Positions 45,140 through 53,934 of a stretch of 64,000 nt of DNA are shown one piece after another. Origin of the DNA: Paenibacillus tyrphae (lineage in GTDB: Bacteria > Bacillota > Bacilli > Paenibacillales > NBRC-103111). The notes beneath the pieces are model-generated. The model saw only the letters and a list, made by a program, of their open reading frames with translations, was not told the origin of the DNA and searched no databases. A program made the translations under genes and the position numbers. The DNA is taken from assembly GCF_027925525.1 (NCBI RefSeq), contig NZ_BSDJ01000004.1, positions 124,001 to 188,000 on the forward strand, given 5' to 3'. Positions within the stretch are counted from its first letter, which is position 1. Each line of letters starts with the position of its first letter.

Positions 45140-46678
45140 ATGAAACGTAAAATTATGGTGTTCGATACTACGCTGCGCGACGGCGAACAAGTTCCGGGCG
45201 CAAAATTAAATCTTCATCAAAAAATAGAGATTGCCCAGCAGTTAAAGCGGCTTAATGTAGATATTATCGAAGCAGGCTTTCCTGCCTCGTCCGCGGGAGA
45301 TTTTCAAGCGGTCCAAGAAATTGCCCGCAGCGTAGGCAACAGCGTCTCGATCACAGCCTTGGCCCGGGCGGTCAAAAGCGATATCGACGCGGTTTACGAA
45401 AGCATCAAGCTGGCGCAGAATCCGCTTATTCATATTGTGCTCGGCACCTCGAACATCCACGTGGAGAAGAAGTTCAGCCGCTCCAAGGAAGCCGTCCTGC
45501 AAATGGGTGTTGACGCGGTCAAGTATGCCAAGACGCTGCTTCCGCAAGTGCAGTATTCCACGGAGGACGCATCAAGGTCGGATTTCGAATACTTGTGGAA
45601 GACGATCGAGGCTGTCGTGAAAGCGGGAGCGACTATGATTAACGTGCCGGATACGGTGGGTTATGCCGTTCCGGAGGAATTCGGCGAGCTGATCCGCAAA
45701 ATCAACGAACGGCTCAAAAATTTGGACGACCGCGTGATTCTTAGCGTGCACTGTCACAACGACCTGGGTCTGGCAACGGCCAATACGCTGAGCGCGATCA
45801 AGAACGGGGCGGAAAAGGTCGAATGCACCATCAACGGCTTGGGCGAGCGGGCAGGCAACGCTTCGTTGGAGGAAGTCGTGATGGGGCTTAAGGTCAGGGA
45901 GTCCCATTTTAACGCCTTTACCGATATCAATACGACGGAGCTGCACAGAACCTCCAGGCTAGTCAGCCATTTGACGGGGCTCGATGTGCAGGTCAACAAA
46001 GCGATTACCGGCGAGAATGCCTTCGCGCACTCCTCCGGCATCCATCAAGACGGCTTGTTGAAAGACAAACAGGTATACGAAATCATGTCGCCCGAAGAGG
46101 TCGGTGCGGACAGCATGGAGCTGATCCTGACTGCCCGTTCCGGACGACACGCCTTCAAGAATACCGTCGCGAGAATGGGCTTCGATACGAGCGATGCCGA
46201 AGATTTCGAGCAATTGTTCGCGAAGTTCCTTGCCTTGGCCGATGCGAAGAAAGAAGTGTACGATCATGACGTATTCTATCTCGTCACGAATCACCGGACC
46301 GTCGAGCAGAGCAGCAAACAATTATACGAGCTGGAATCCTTCCAGGTGGTGAGCAACGATCAGAACCCGACGGCTGCTGTCAAATTGAACAAGGGCTCGG
46401 AGTCGATGAAAGGCAGCGCCGTGGGCGACGGTCCGATCGATGCCTTGTACAGCGCGATCAAAACGTTGGTTGGTCTGGATATCCAGCTCAAGGACTATAA
46501 AATCAACAGCTTGTCCCGAGGCATGGAGGCTGTCGGCCGGGTCAATATCCGTATTGAGCATCAAGGCAAAATCTACTCCGGACGGGCGATGGACACGGAC
46601 ATTATCAAGGCCAGTGCGAATGCTTTCCTGAACGGGATTAACGGTATCCTGCTGGACCTTGTGAAAGACGAAAAATAG
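45140..46678 (+). CDS. leuA: 2-isopropylmalate synthase
   Basis: 512 residues. The TIM barrel opens with VFDTTLRDGEQVPGA and has the metal motif SVHCHNDLGLATANTL and FAHSSGIHQDGLL. The C-terminal leucine-binding regulatory domain (about 385-512) is complete, including SRGMEAVGRVNIRI. It condenses acetyl-CoA with 2-oxoisovalerate. ATG 45140 has GGGAGGAATAAGG upstream. No other leu genes follow, so it is a lone T-box-controlled copy. Confidence 0.95.
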   Translation: MKRKIMVFDTTLRDGEQVPGAKLNLHQKIEIAQQLKRLNVDIIEAGFPASSAGDFQAVQEIARSVGNSVSITALARAVKSDIDAVYESIKLAQNPLIHIVLGTSNIHVEKKFSRSKEAVLQMGVDAVKYAKTLLPQVQYSTEDASRSDFEYLWKTIEAVVKAGATMINVPDTVGYAVPEEFGELIRKINERLKNLDDRVILSVHCHNDLGLATANTLSAIKNGAEKVECTINGLGERAGNASLEEVVMGLKVRESHFNAFTDINTTELHRTSRLVSHLTGLDVQVNKAITGENAFAHSSGIHQDGLLKDKQVYEIMSPEEVGADSMELILTARSGRHAFKNTVARMGFDTSDAEDFEQLFAKFLALADAKKEVYDHDVFYLVTNHRTVEQSSKQLYELESFQVVSNDQNPTAAVKLNKGSESMKGSAVGDGPIDALYSAIKTLVGLDIQLKDYKINSLSRGMEAVGRVNIRIEHQGKIYSGRAMDTDIIKASANAFLNGINGILLDLVKDEK

Positions 46679-46716
46679 GCCGGATCGACAGTCCGGACCT
46701 ATCGGAGGGAAACGTT

Positions 46717-47202
46717 TTGAGCAGTCAGTTAAAGGAAAGCGCGCAGCGCGTGCAGGACAAATTAGCGGGGTTGGGATATCCGAACCGGGTTGTGGAGCTG
46801 CCGGACAGCGCGCGAACCGCCCAGGAAGCGGCGGACGCCATAGGCTGTGAGGTGGCGCAAATCGCCAAATCGATCATTTTCCGGCTTAAGCCGTCGAACA
46901 CGCCGCTTCTGGTTGTCGCGAGCGGCGTGAACCGGGTAGATGAGAAGCTCATCTCCAGCCGCATTGACGATAAGCTTGTCAAGGCCGATGCGGATTTCGT
47001 GCGGGAGCATACGGGCTTTGTCATCGGGGGCGTTGCGCCGATCGGACATCCGGAGCCGATTCTGACGATGATCGACGAAGACCTGTTTCAATACCCGACC
47101 TTATGGGCGGCGGCGGGACATCCGAAAGCCGTATTTGAGTTGACTCCCGATGAGCTGGCCGTCATGACGCGCGGGCAAGTAACGTCCGTCAAAAAGGAAT
47201 AA
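46717..47202 (+). CDS. YbaK/EbsC-family aminoacyl-tRNA deacylase
   Basis: 161 residues from TTG 46717 with CGGAGGG upstream. Conserved pieces: QIAKSIIFR, VVASGVNRVDEKL, TGFVIGGVAPIGH and WAAAGHPKAVFELTPDEL. It probably hydrolyses a mischarged tRNA such as Cys-tRNA(Pro). It lies 38 nt after leuA and may share its transcript. Confidence 0.88.
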   Translation: MSSQLKESAQRVQDKLAGLGYPNRVVELPDSARTAQEAADAIGCEVAQIAKSIIFRLKPSNTPLLVVASGVNRVDEKLISSRIDDKLVKADADFVREHTGFVIGGVAPIGHPEPILTMIDEDLFQYPTLWAAAGHPKAVFELTPDELAVMTRGQVTSVKKE

Positions 47203-47236
47203 AACGCTAGACGCTTGGGCTTCCAGGCGTTTTTTC
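47203..47236 (+). terminator. Terminator after the YbaK gene
   Basis: ACGCTTGG/CCAGGCGT stem followed by TTTTTTCTTTT. Confidence 0.8.
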
Positions 47237-47243
47237 TTTTGGG

Positions 47244-47272
47244 TTGACATTAAAAAGGAGGAATGTTATAAA
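47244..47272 (+). promoter_or_regulatory. Sigma-A promoter of htpG
   Basis: TTGACA (47244-47249), 17 nt, TATAAA (47267-47272). Confidence 0.8.
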
Positions 47273-47281
47273 AAATAAAGA

Positions 47282-47308
47282 ATGGCACTCGAAGATAGAG
47301 AGTGCTAA
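47282..47308 (+). promoter_or_regulatory. CIRCE element (HrcA operator) upstream of htpG
   Basis: The right arm is a perfect GAGTGCTAA, the spacer is exactly 9 nt, and the left arm ATGGCACTC matches TTAGCACTC in 7 of 9 positions. It starts 10 nt after the -10 box, the usual place for HrcA repression. Confidence 0.8.
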
Positions 47309-47366
47309 CAACGAGGTCATTTGCAGCCATTGTTACCCTTTATTGTCCAAAAAGGAGAGATTTCGA

Positions 47367-49247
47367 ATGGAAAAGAAGCAGTTTCAAGCCGAGTCCAAGC
47401 GACTATTGGAAATGATGATCAATTCGATTTATACGCAAAAAGAAATCTTTCTTCGCGAATTGATATCGAATGCCAGCGATGCCATCGACAAGATTTACTA
47501 CAAGGCGTTAACTGACGATCAGCTTGTATTTGACAAAGACAGCTACTACATTAAAGTGATTCCGGACAAGGACAGCAGAACATTGACGATCCTCGATACC
47601 GGGATCGGGATGACCAAGGAAGAGCTGGAGACGAACCTCGGCGTGATCGCCAAGAGCGGCTCGCTCGCTTTCAAGAAGGAAAACGAACTCAAGGACGGCC
47701 ACGATATCATCGGCCAATTCGGTGTGGGCTTTTATTCGGCCTTTATGGTCGCCGACGTGGTAACGGTGATCAGCAAAGCCTTGGGCAGCGACACCGCGTA
47801 CAAGTGGGAATCGGCGGGCGCGGAAGGCTACACGATCGAGCCTTGCGATAAAGAAACGGTCGGCACGGAAATTATTCTGAAGATCAAAGAGAACACCGAG
47901 GACGAGAGCTACGAGGAGTTTTTGGAAGTATACCGTCTGAAGGGAATCATTAAGAAATATTCGGATTTCATCCGCTATCCGATTAAGATGGACGTTACCT
48001 CCAAGCGGTTGAAGGAAGGCAGCGACAACGAATTTGAGGATTACACGGAAGAGCAGCGCATTAACAGCATGGTCCCGATCTGGAGAAAAAACAAAAGCGA
48101 GCTGACGGCCGAGGATTACGAGAAGTTCTATGCGGAGAAGCATTACGGCTTCGACAAGCCGCTCAAGCATATTCATATCAGCGCTGACGGAGCTGTCGTG
48201 TACCAGGCCATCCTCTTTATCCCGGAAAACATTCCTTTCGATTACTACTCGAAGGAATACGAGAAGGGGCTGGAGCTGTATTCCAACGGCGTGCTGATCA
48301 TGAACAAATGCTCCGATCTGCTGCCGGACTATTTCAGCTTCGTCAAAGGGATGGTCGATTCGGAGAGCCTGTCGCTCAACATTTCCAGGGAAATGCTGCA
48401 GCACGACCGCCAATTGAAGCTGATCGCCAAAAATATCGAAAGCAAAATCAAAAGCCAACTGCTAAGCCTGCTGAAGGATGAAAGAGAGAAGTACGAGCAG
48501 TTCTACAAATCGTTCGGCAGACAACTGAAATTCGGGGTGTACAGCGATTACGGCAGCCATAAAGAGGTGCTGCAGGATCTGGTCATGTTCTACTCCTCCA
48601 AGGAGAAGAAGCTGGTTACGCTGGAAGAATACGTATCGAGAATGCCGGAGGACCAAAAGTATATTTACTATGCTTCCGGACCGTCGAACGAACGAATCGA
48701 GAAGCTTCCACAGACCGAGCTCGTTGCCGAGAAAGGCTACGAAATCTTGTACTTCACCGACGATATCGACGAGTTCGCTGTCAAGATGCTGATGAAATAC
48801 AAGGACAAGGAATTCAAGTCCGTCTCCAGCGGCGATCTGGGCTTTGAAGCGGAAGACAACAAGGACAACGACGATGCCGACAAAAACGATCACAAAGAGC
48901 TGTTCGACTACATGAAAGGTCTGCTGGAAGGAAAAGTAACCAGCGTCAGAGCCTCGAAGCGGTTGAAGTCTCACCCCGTATGTCTGTCTACGGAGGGTGA
49001 CGTCAGTATTGAGATGGAGAAAATATTGAACGCCATGCCGAATAATCCAAGTGTCAAAGCGGATAAGGTGCTGGAAATCAACATCCATCACGAGGTATTC
49101 CAATCGCTGCAGACGTCGTATGAGCAGGATAAAGAGAAGCTGAACCTGTATACGGCACTCTTGTACAACCAAGCGCTGTTGATCGAAGGACTGCCGATTG
49201 AAGACCCGGTTGAATTTACGAACGATATTTGTAAAATTATGGTGTAA
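47367..49247 (+). CDS. htpG: Hsp90-family chaperone HtpG
   Basis: 626 residues. The GHKL ATPase domain has [24 protein letters not shown] and [15 protein letters not shown], followed by the middle domain with the [10 protein letters not shown] catalytic-loop Arg, and the C-terminal dimerisation domain. An acidic stretch lies near residue 510. ATG 47367 has AAAGGAGAG upstream; earlier in-frame codons run through the promoter and CIRCE and are not coding. Heat control by HrcA is expected. Confidence 0.95.
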   Translation: MEKKQFQAESKRLLEMMINSIYTQKEIFLRELISNASDAIDKIYYKALTDDQLVFDKDSYYIKVIPDKDSRTLTILDTGIGMTKEELETNLGVIAKSGSLAFKKENELKDGHDIIGQFGVGFYSAFMVADVVTVISKALGSDTAYKWESAGAEGYTIEPCDKETVGTEIILKIKENTEDESYEEFLEVYRLKGIIKKYSDFIRYPIKMDVTSKRLKEGSDNEFEDYTEEQRINSMVPIWRKNKSELTAEDYEKFYAEKHYGFDKPLKHIHISADGAVVYQAILFIPENIPFDYYSKEYEKGLELYSNGVLIMNKCSDLLPDYFSFVKGMVDSESLSLNISREMLQHDRQLKLIAKNIESKIKSQLLSLLKDEREKYEQFYKSFGRQLKFGVYSDYGSHKEVLQDLVMFYSSKEKKLVTLEEYVSRMPEDQKYIYYASGPSNERIEKLPQTELVAEKGYEILYFTDDIDEFAVKMLMKYKDKEFKSVSSGDLGFEAEDNKDNDDADKNDHKELFDYMKGLLEGKVTSVRASKRLKSHPVCLSTEGDVSIEMEKILNAMPNNPSVKADKVLEINIHHEVFQSLQTSYEQDKEKLNLYTALLYNQALLIEGLPIEDPVEFTNDICKIMV

Positions 49248-49315
49248 TATAGGCTCGCGTACAAAAAAACCGGCCCTGGAAGGGGTCGGTGAACTTGGTG
49301 AGAAACCCGCTTCGC

Positions 49316-49533
49316 GTAGAAAATTCTCTGCATAAGCAGTGGGGTATATCCCTCCAGCCGCTGCCCTTCCCCAGAAAGTGAAGTAATACTTGGAAGCTTA
49401 TTCCGATTACTTTCCGGGGACCCCTATCCACCCGTGAATTGGATTAGAATTAGCGGTATTTTCACGGGCTTCAAAGGCGGACGTAAACTCTTACGGGATA
49501 TACCCCACCTCTATTTCTCTGAGATTTTTCTAC
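49316..49533. repeat. Second hairpin element, related to 32524-32800
   Basis: About 218 bp. The outer arms GTAGAAAATTCT and AGATTTTTCTAC match in 11 of 12. Inside, perfect 14-bp arms GTGGGGTATATCCC (49339-49352) and complement (49495-49508) resemble the GTGGGGTATCC arms of the first element. It fills most of the 311-bp gap after htpG, where a GGCCC/GGGTC stem at about 49268-49291 may end htpG transcription. Confidence 0.6.
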
Positions 49534-49558
49534 TTTTAGGGCTTCTCTATTCCCGAAA

Positions 49559-49900
49559 TCATTTCAAATCACCATAAGATTCTTCCTTATCGGCATGCTC
49601 AATGAAGTAGCAAATATGTCCGAACCATTTATTTAGCAGTTCAAGAATGCGCTTGGCCAAATGTTCTGTTCTTGATACACTTTGACTCTTTTCATGTAAA
49701 AAATGAAATTCAAACATGGAATTATCCGTGTCATTAATCAATATTTTCAAACAAGCACTTTTGATTGGAGAATTATCGTGTTCCTCTTCGTTTGAGGGAT
49801 TTGTCCAAAAATCAGCACCTAAGCCAGAAAGATTTCTTTCAATTAAGGTTTTTCCTTGAGAATTAGTTCTGAGCTTGCTTTTAGTTTTCAGGCCATTCAC
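49559..49900 (-). CDS. Hypothetical protein
   Basis: 113 residues from a GTG at 49900 without a clear ribosome site. Charged, no membrane segment, no motif I recognise. It begins 8 nt after the stop of a decayed membrane-protein frame on the same strand, so it may once have been its operon partner. AT-rich. Confidence 0.4.
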   Translation of the reverse strand: MNGLKTKSKLRTNSQGKTLIERNLSGLGADFWTNPSNEEEHDNSPIKSACLKILINDTDNSMFEFHFLHEKSQSVSRTEHLAKRILELLNKWFGHICYFIEHADKEESYGDLK

Positions 49901-49908
49901 AGTTACTG

Positions 49909-50098
49909 CTACGCATCAATATTTTTTTGCTTTGCTCTGTATTCGGGAGTAAGCTTTGCAAACATATTTAAAAAAATTGCACCCACTAATGCAACAGTGC
50001 CGTACCAGCCGCTAAATTTTATTTTGTTAAAGAAAAATTATCCATAATACAATCGCTAAAATAATGAAAGCAAAAGAAAGAGCTTCGTCGCTATACTT
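49909..50098 (-). pseudogene. Frameshifted small membrane protein remnant
   Basis: The minus-strand frame EALSFAFIILAIVLWIIFL ends in TAA. In another frame directly after, FSGWYGTVALVGAIFLNMFA and a charged tail run to TAG at 49909. Together they look like a two-segment membrane protein split by an indel in the TTTTTCTTT run. No start is seen; a hairpin lies at the 5' side. Confidence 0.35.
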
Positions 50099-50113
50099 AC
50101 CTTCTGACCCCGC

Positions 50114-50170
50114 TTCAGATGTTGAAACAGCGGTCAAGCGCTCTACTTGACGGCTGTTTCAACATCTGAA
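50114..50170. repeat. 57-nt near-perfect hairpin
   Basis: Arms of 18 bp (TTCAGATGTTGAAACAGC and its complement) plus an inner GTCAAG/CTTGAC stem, one mismatch, 7-nt loop. No T tract. The next 200 nt, to the tautomerase gene, hold nothing I can support. Confidence 0.7.
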
Positions 50171-50369
50171 AATCTCTTAAAGGCGGAAGGGTTTATGAAA
50201 CTAACATTTTGCAATGTACCCACCCAGTAGAGCGAAGAGCCAAGAAAGATAATAAGATACTCTATGTACAAATAATGTTGAGATGTATGACTTGTCCTAT
50301 GCAACAAAATTCCCTTCAAACCAACTTGCTCTAAGTAATTTCGAGCGGCAAGATCTGCTTCTTTTGCTT

Positions 50370-50564
50370 TTATTGCTTTCTAAAATCATCAGTCAAAATT
50401 CCTGAAAACCCCCAGTTTTCATCCTTAATTTCTTCGATGACAATATGAATATGTTCTGGTTTTTTGTCAAGAACCCGAACCAGAGTCTCTGTAAACTCTT
50501 TAACAACTTGGGCTTTCTGATCACGAGAAGCGCCCTTTGTTATTTGAAGATTAATATAAGGCAT
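50370..50564 (-). CDS. 4-oxalocrotonate tautomerase-family protein
   Basis: 64 residues. After Met removal the N-terminal Pro (MPYINLQITKG) is the catalytic base, and the length and beta-alpha-beta pattern fit the family. GGAGGG precedes ATG 50564. Substrate unknown. It lies about 50 nt from the left end of the IS4-type element. Confidence 0.85.
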   Translation of the reverse strand: MPYINLQITKGASRDQKAQVVKEFTETLVRVLDKKPEHIHIVIEEIKDENWGFSGILTDDFRKQ

Positions 50565-50616
50565 AGTTCTTCCCTCCATATATAGGTTACTGTTGATACT
50601 TAAAGATATAGTTGAT

Positions 50617-51783
50617 CACGCCTGTTGATTAACCAAAATAAGGTATCCAAAAGTTGAAAAAAGGCCACTCTTTCGATAAAATCGATTCCACCACAGAACC
50701 CGAATTGAAAGAGGAGACCTCATGAAAAAGTCTACCACGTTTACAAACTTTGTTCAAATTCTTCTTAAAGAAGAAGATGTGATCAGCATACTGAAAGAGT
50801 TGAACTACAAAGATACAGCACGCAAATTTACAGCACATCAGTTACTGATATTCTTTATGCACGCAGCTTTGGGACAATGGGATGGTTATCGCTCCGGTGT
50901 CGTAAAAGCCAAAATCTGTGGACTTCAAACCGTTTGCTTTTCTACCTTCTCATCCAAAGCTAGCGAAGTACCGTATGAGCTTTTCAAGCGCCTGTTTCAT
51001 TTGTTGATTTTTGCACCTACCCAACGATCTGTTATTGGTAGACTCGACAACGATCACGGTAGGAAAAACACGTCTGCCTTGGGCGCTGTTTCATGGAGAA
51101 CGCACAGGAATCAAGCTGCATGTTGCATTCGCTGCGGCTACTGAGCAACCCGTTCAGGTCATTGAAACGATCGGTACGGTTCATGATGGCCCTATCGGTG
51201 AGAAGCTTGCGGACAAGGATTACATCTTAGTAAATGACCGAGCTTATGGGAAGATCAAGCGTTTTGATCAATATGTCGCGGAGAACAGGAAAGTGGAAAC
51301 CTCGAACGTCATACGGGATATGACTTGTTATCTCGGAACACCTCAGTGCCAGTCGGAGCTTCGACATCGCGTCGTGACCTTTCAAGATAACAACGGCAAT
51401 GAAATTCGGGTCGCAACCAATCTTGTGCATCTATCAGCCGAAGAAATTGCTGATACCTACAAGGCACGCTGGGGTATTGAAGTTTTCTTCAGATGGATAA
51501 AACAGAACCTAAATGTACCTGTTTTGTTTGGCACAACAATGAATGCCGTGTTCAATCAGCTTTTTGCCGCGTTAATGACTTACGTTATCTTGAAATGGTT
51601 ATATGATCACTCAAAATCATTTGTCATCCCTTGCAAGAGAATGCCCTTGATCCGCTTCACGGAACAAATTCAGCACGATCAACTACAAATTGAATGGATC
51701 ATCGCGCCACTACCAAAGTGTTGGAAAAACATGTCTATTTGTCAAACCTCAAAAAACCAGTTTCTGGTTAATCAACAGGCGTG
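50617..51783 (+). mobile_element. IS4-family insertion sequence
   Basis: A 1167-bp element with perfect 19-bp terminal inverted repeats beginning CACGCCTGTTGATTAACCA (50617-50635) and ending with the complement (51765-51783). It contains one frameshifted transposase. No target duplication is evident at the ends. Confidence 0.88.
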
Positions 51784-51784
51784 A
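50722..51784 (+). pseudogene. IS4-type transposase, frameshifted
   Basis: The first frame (MKKSTTFTNFVQILL... to about FHLLIF) breaks near 51010 in a T5 run. The second frame continues HLPNDLLLVDSTTITVGK, LVNDRAYGKIKRFD and YKARWGIEVFFRWIKQNL, giving the DDE and Y-(2)-R-(3)-E-(6)-K signatures. One inserted T explains the break. The stop lies in the right terminal repeat. Confidence 0.85.
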
Positions 51785-51960
51785 AATAATGTATTCTCTC
51801 TGATTTCATTTTCATTTATTAAAGCTAAGCTTCTCTCTGTATCTATTCTCATAAATTTGCCATTAACCTCATAAAGTATTTTATTAACGATCATCCATCT
51901 GATGCAATTTGCGTGAGTATGTTTTGCTAGGCAACCATTATTCTTCGAAGAACGTGCCAC
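51772..51960 (-). pseudogene. Small gene truncated by the IS4-type element (tentative)
   Basis: A GTG at 51960 overlaps the TAG of the small membrane protein gene by one base, suggesting coupling. The 62-codon frame (WMIVNKILYEVNGKFMRID...) ends inside the right terminal repeat, so its last residues come from the element. I found no continuation on the other side. Confidence 0.35.
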
Positions 51961-52124
51961 TATAAATTGTTATATATAATAGCCGCCACAATTGCAATTA
52001 TGATGTGAAGAGCAGAATTTCCTGAAAGTCGAACCCACTTATTAGTACTCTTTCCCGTCCATGCCCCATATGTAAATGCGACAACAAGATAAATTATTAC
52101 AATTAATACTGGAATTGATATCAT
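51960..52124 (-). CDS. Small membrane protein, 54 residues
   Basis: ATG 52124 has AAAGGGAG upstream. The protein has two hydrophobic segments, SIPVLIVIIYLVVAFTYG (3-20) and LHIIIAIVAAIIYNNL (39-54), around a short basic loop (TGKSTNKWVRLSG). No family recognised. Confidence 0.55.
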   Translation of the reverse strand: MISIPVLIVIIYLVVAFTYGAWTGKSTNKWVRLSGNSALHIIIAIVAAIIYNNL

Positions 52125-52559
52125 GTTGATCTCCCTTTGCCTCTTTATTCTTTCATGAGCAATCTAAATTTACTTGTGATGGATTTGCCAACATTTCCAT
52201 AAAAGTAGCTTTGCACTCTCACTTCCAAGAGATATAGTAATCAATTGTTAGCTTCCCCTTTTCAAAAAAGCTTAGAGTCTTTTATTCTAATCGCGATTAA
52301 TGTTGTTCGATAAATCCAAATTGGGTATATTGTACCACACTAAAAGAGACTTTTGGAATAATATCCAGAAGTCTACAACGTCAGTCGCTTTAACGCCTTG
52401 TTCTCTTCTTCATCCGTCGCCGCATCTCTGCAACTTCCTGCGCATGTCCTGTACATCTATCCATCTATCTTAAGCGAACCTGCTACATCTTATTTTCGAA
52501 CCATCAATATGACCGACTCCACATGGGTGGGGGAGCTAAAAAAACATCTTAAATATTCC
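52125..52559. other. AT-rich intergenic stretch
   Basis: About 435 bp between the small membrane protein gene and the arsR promoter. Open frames here lack ribosome sites and protein-like composition. I see no RNA motif. Confidence 0.5.
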
Positions 52560-52589
52560 TTGACGGGAATATTCCTTATAAGGTATATT
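52560..52589 (+). promoter_or_regulatory. Promoter and operator-like palindromes of the second arsR-type gene
   Basis: TTGACG (52560-52565), an 18-nt spacer and TATATT (52584-52589), 6 nt before the ATG. The spacer contains two perfect palindromes, GGAATATTCC and CCTTATAAGG; AATATTCC also lies just upstream. Likely autoregulation. Confidence 0.55.
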
Positions 52590-52595
52590 TAGATC

Positions 52596-52898
52596 ATGAA
52601 TTCGACCTTTCGAACTCTTGCCGAGCCGAATCGGCTGCGCGTGGTTGAGCTCTTGCGGGAAGGCCCTTTAACCGTAGGGGAAATTGCCGATCGGCTTGGG
52701 CTCAGTCAGCCGCAAGCTTCCAAGCATCTTCGCACGTTAAGCGCCGCAGGGCTTGTCGAGGTGCAGGCGATCGCCAACCGGCGGATCTGCAAGCTTAGGC
52801 CCCAACCGCTGCTGGAGCTGGGGGCATGGCTGGAATCTTTTTGCCACAGCTGGGATGAGAAGCTCGACCGCTTGGGTAATTACATGCAGGAGCTGTAA
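52596..52898 (+). CDS. ArsR-family regulator
   Basis: 100 residues: FRTLAEPNRLRVVELLREGPLTVGEIADRLGLSQPQASKHLRTLSAAGLVEVQ. This type usually sits with SRPBCC proteins, as here. No ribosome site precedes the ATG, which lies at the expected transcription start, so the mRNA may be leaderless. Confidence 0.9.
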   Translation: MNSTFRTLAEPNRLRVVELLREGPLTVGEIADRLGLSQPQASKHLRTLSAAGLVEVQAIANRRICKLRPQPLLELGAWLESFCHSWDEKLDRLGNYMQEL

Positions 52899-52983
52899 AG
52901 GAAGGGAAGGAAGTGAGCGGTGGCGATCTGCAGTCGTCCTGCAAGCAGCTTTAAACAACAATATGATATGGAGGAATGAAATC

Positions 52984-53454
52984 ATGACACAAAACAGCAC
53001 CGTGACGTCCGTCGAAGGCCGGGAGCTTACGGTTAAACGCGTCTTTCAAGCATCCCGCGAACTGGTGTACAAGACATGGACGGACCCTGTACATTTGCCG
53101 CAATGGTGGGGGCCGAAAGGGTTTACGATTACGGTTCAAGAAATCGACGTGCGATCGGGCGGCGTATGGCACTATATTATGCATGGTCCCGACGGCACCG
53201 ATTATGACAATCACATCCGTTATATCGAAGTGACAAGCCCGGAGCGGCTCGTCTACGCCCATGGCGGAGACGGAGAAGACGATTTTCACGTGACCGTTAC
53301 GTTTGAAGAGCGGGATGGCGTTACCGAATTGACGATGAGAACGCTCTTTAAGTCGGCGGCGGAGCTGGAGCGGGTGGCCAAGGAGTACGGCGCGATCGAA
53401 GCCGCAAAATCAACACTCGATCGTCTCGCAGAGCAACTGGCGAAGCTTAAGTAA
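52984..53454 (+). CDS. SRPBCC (AHSA1-like) protein
   Basis: 156 residues of the START-like fold: LTVKRVFQASRELVYKTWTDPVHLPQWWGPKGFT at the start and TFEERDGVTELTMR later. TGGAGG precedes ATG 52984. It probably binds a hydrophobic ligand; the ArsR partner and DoxX-like neighbour make a common three-gene set. Confidence 0.88.
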   Translation: MTQNSTVTSVEGRELTVKRVFQASRELVYKTWTDPVHLPQWWGPKGFTITVQEIDVRSGGVWHYIMHGPDGTDYDNHIRYIEVTSPERLVYAHGGDGEDDFHVTVTFEERDGVTELTMRTLFKSAAELERVAKEYGAIEAAKSTLDRLAEQLAKLK

Positions 53455-53500
53455 ATCGGATGAGAATAACACGACTCCTAACAAAGGAAGAGGAATGAGA

Positions 53501-53893
53501 ATGAAGAAGATCGTAACTATTTATTGGATTTTTACAGGATTGCTGGCGGCGTTGATGGCTTTCGGTTCGATTCCGGATATATTGTCGGTACCCGAAGCTG
53601 TGGCTTTATTCGATCATCTCGGGTATCCCGCTTATCTCCTTCCGTTTATCGGCACGGCAAAATTATTAGGAGTTATCGCGCTCCTGGTTCCGGGATTTCC
53701 CAGATTGAAGGAATGGGCTTATGCGGGTTTTACGATTGATTTGGCAGGGGCGATGTATTCGAGCATTGCCGTAGGCGACCCAGCCAGCGGCTGGCTTGTA
53801 TTCTTCATCGGCTTCGGATTAATTGCCGTCTCGTATATTTTTCATCACCGCAAGCTGCAAGGGCAAGCAACGAAAAGTCATTCAATGTTATAG
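53501..53893 (+). CDS. DoxX-like membrane protein
   Basis: 130 residues, four membrane segments: IYWIFTGLLAALMAFGSIPDIL, YLLPFIGTAKLLGVIALLVP, EWAYAGFTIDLAGAMYSSIA and a last C-terminal segment. GGAAGAGGA before ATG 53501; ATG 53495 is possible. Follows the SRPBCC gene by 46 nt. Confidence 0.85.
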   Translation: MKKIVTIYWIFTGLLAALMAFGSIPDILSVPEAVALFDHLGYPAYLLPFIGTAKLLGVIALLVPGFPRLKEWAYAGFTIDLAGAMYSSIAVGDPASGWLVFFIGFGLIAVSYIFHHRKLQGQATKSHSML

Positions 53894-53934
53894 AAACGGC
53901 GTAAAGGGCTGTCGGGATGATAGCCCTTTTTCGT

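Noticed and set aside
51000-51020. Programmed frameshifting in the IS4-type transposase
   Set aside because: The T5 run does not form a slippery heptamer in frame, the needed shift is +1, and a stop precedes the second frame; a one-base insertion is simpler.
52398-52592. A 64-codon plus-strand frame before the second arsR-type gene
   Set aside because: No ribosome site, low-complexity start, and it runs through the arsR promoter.
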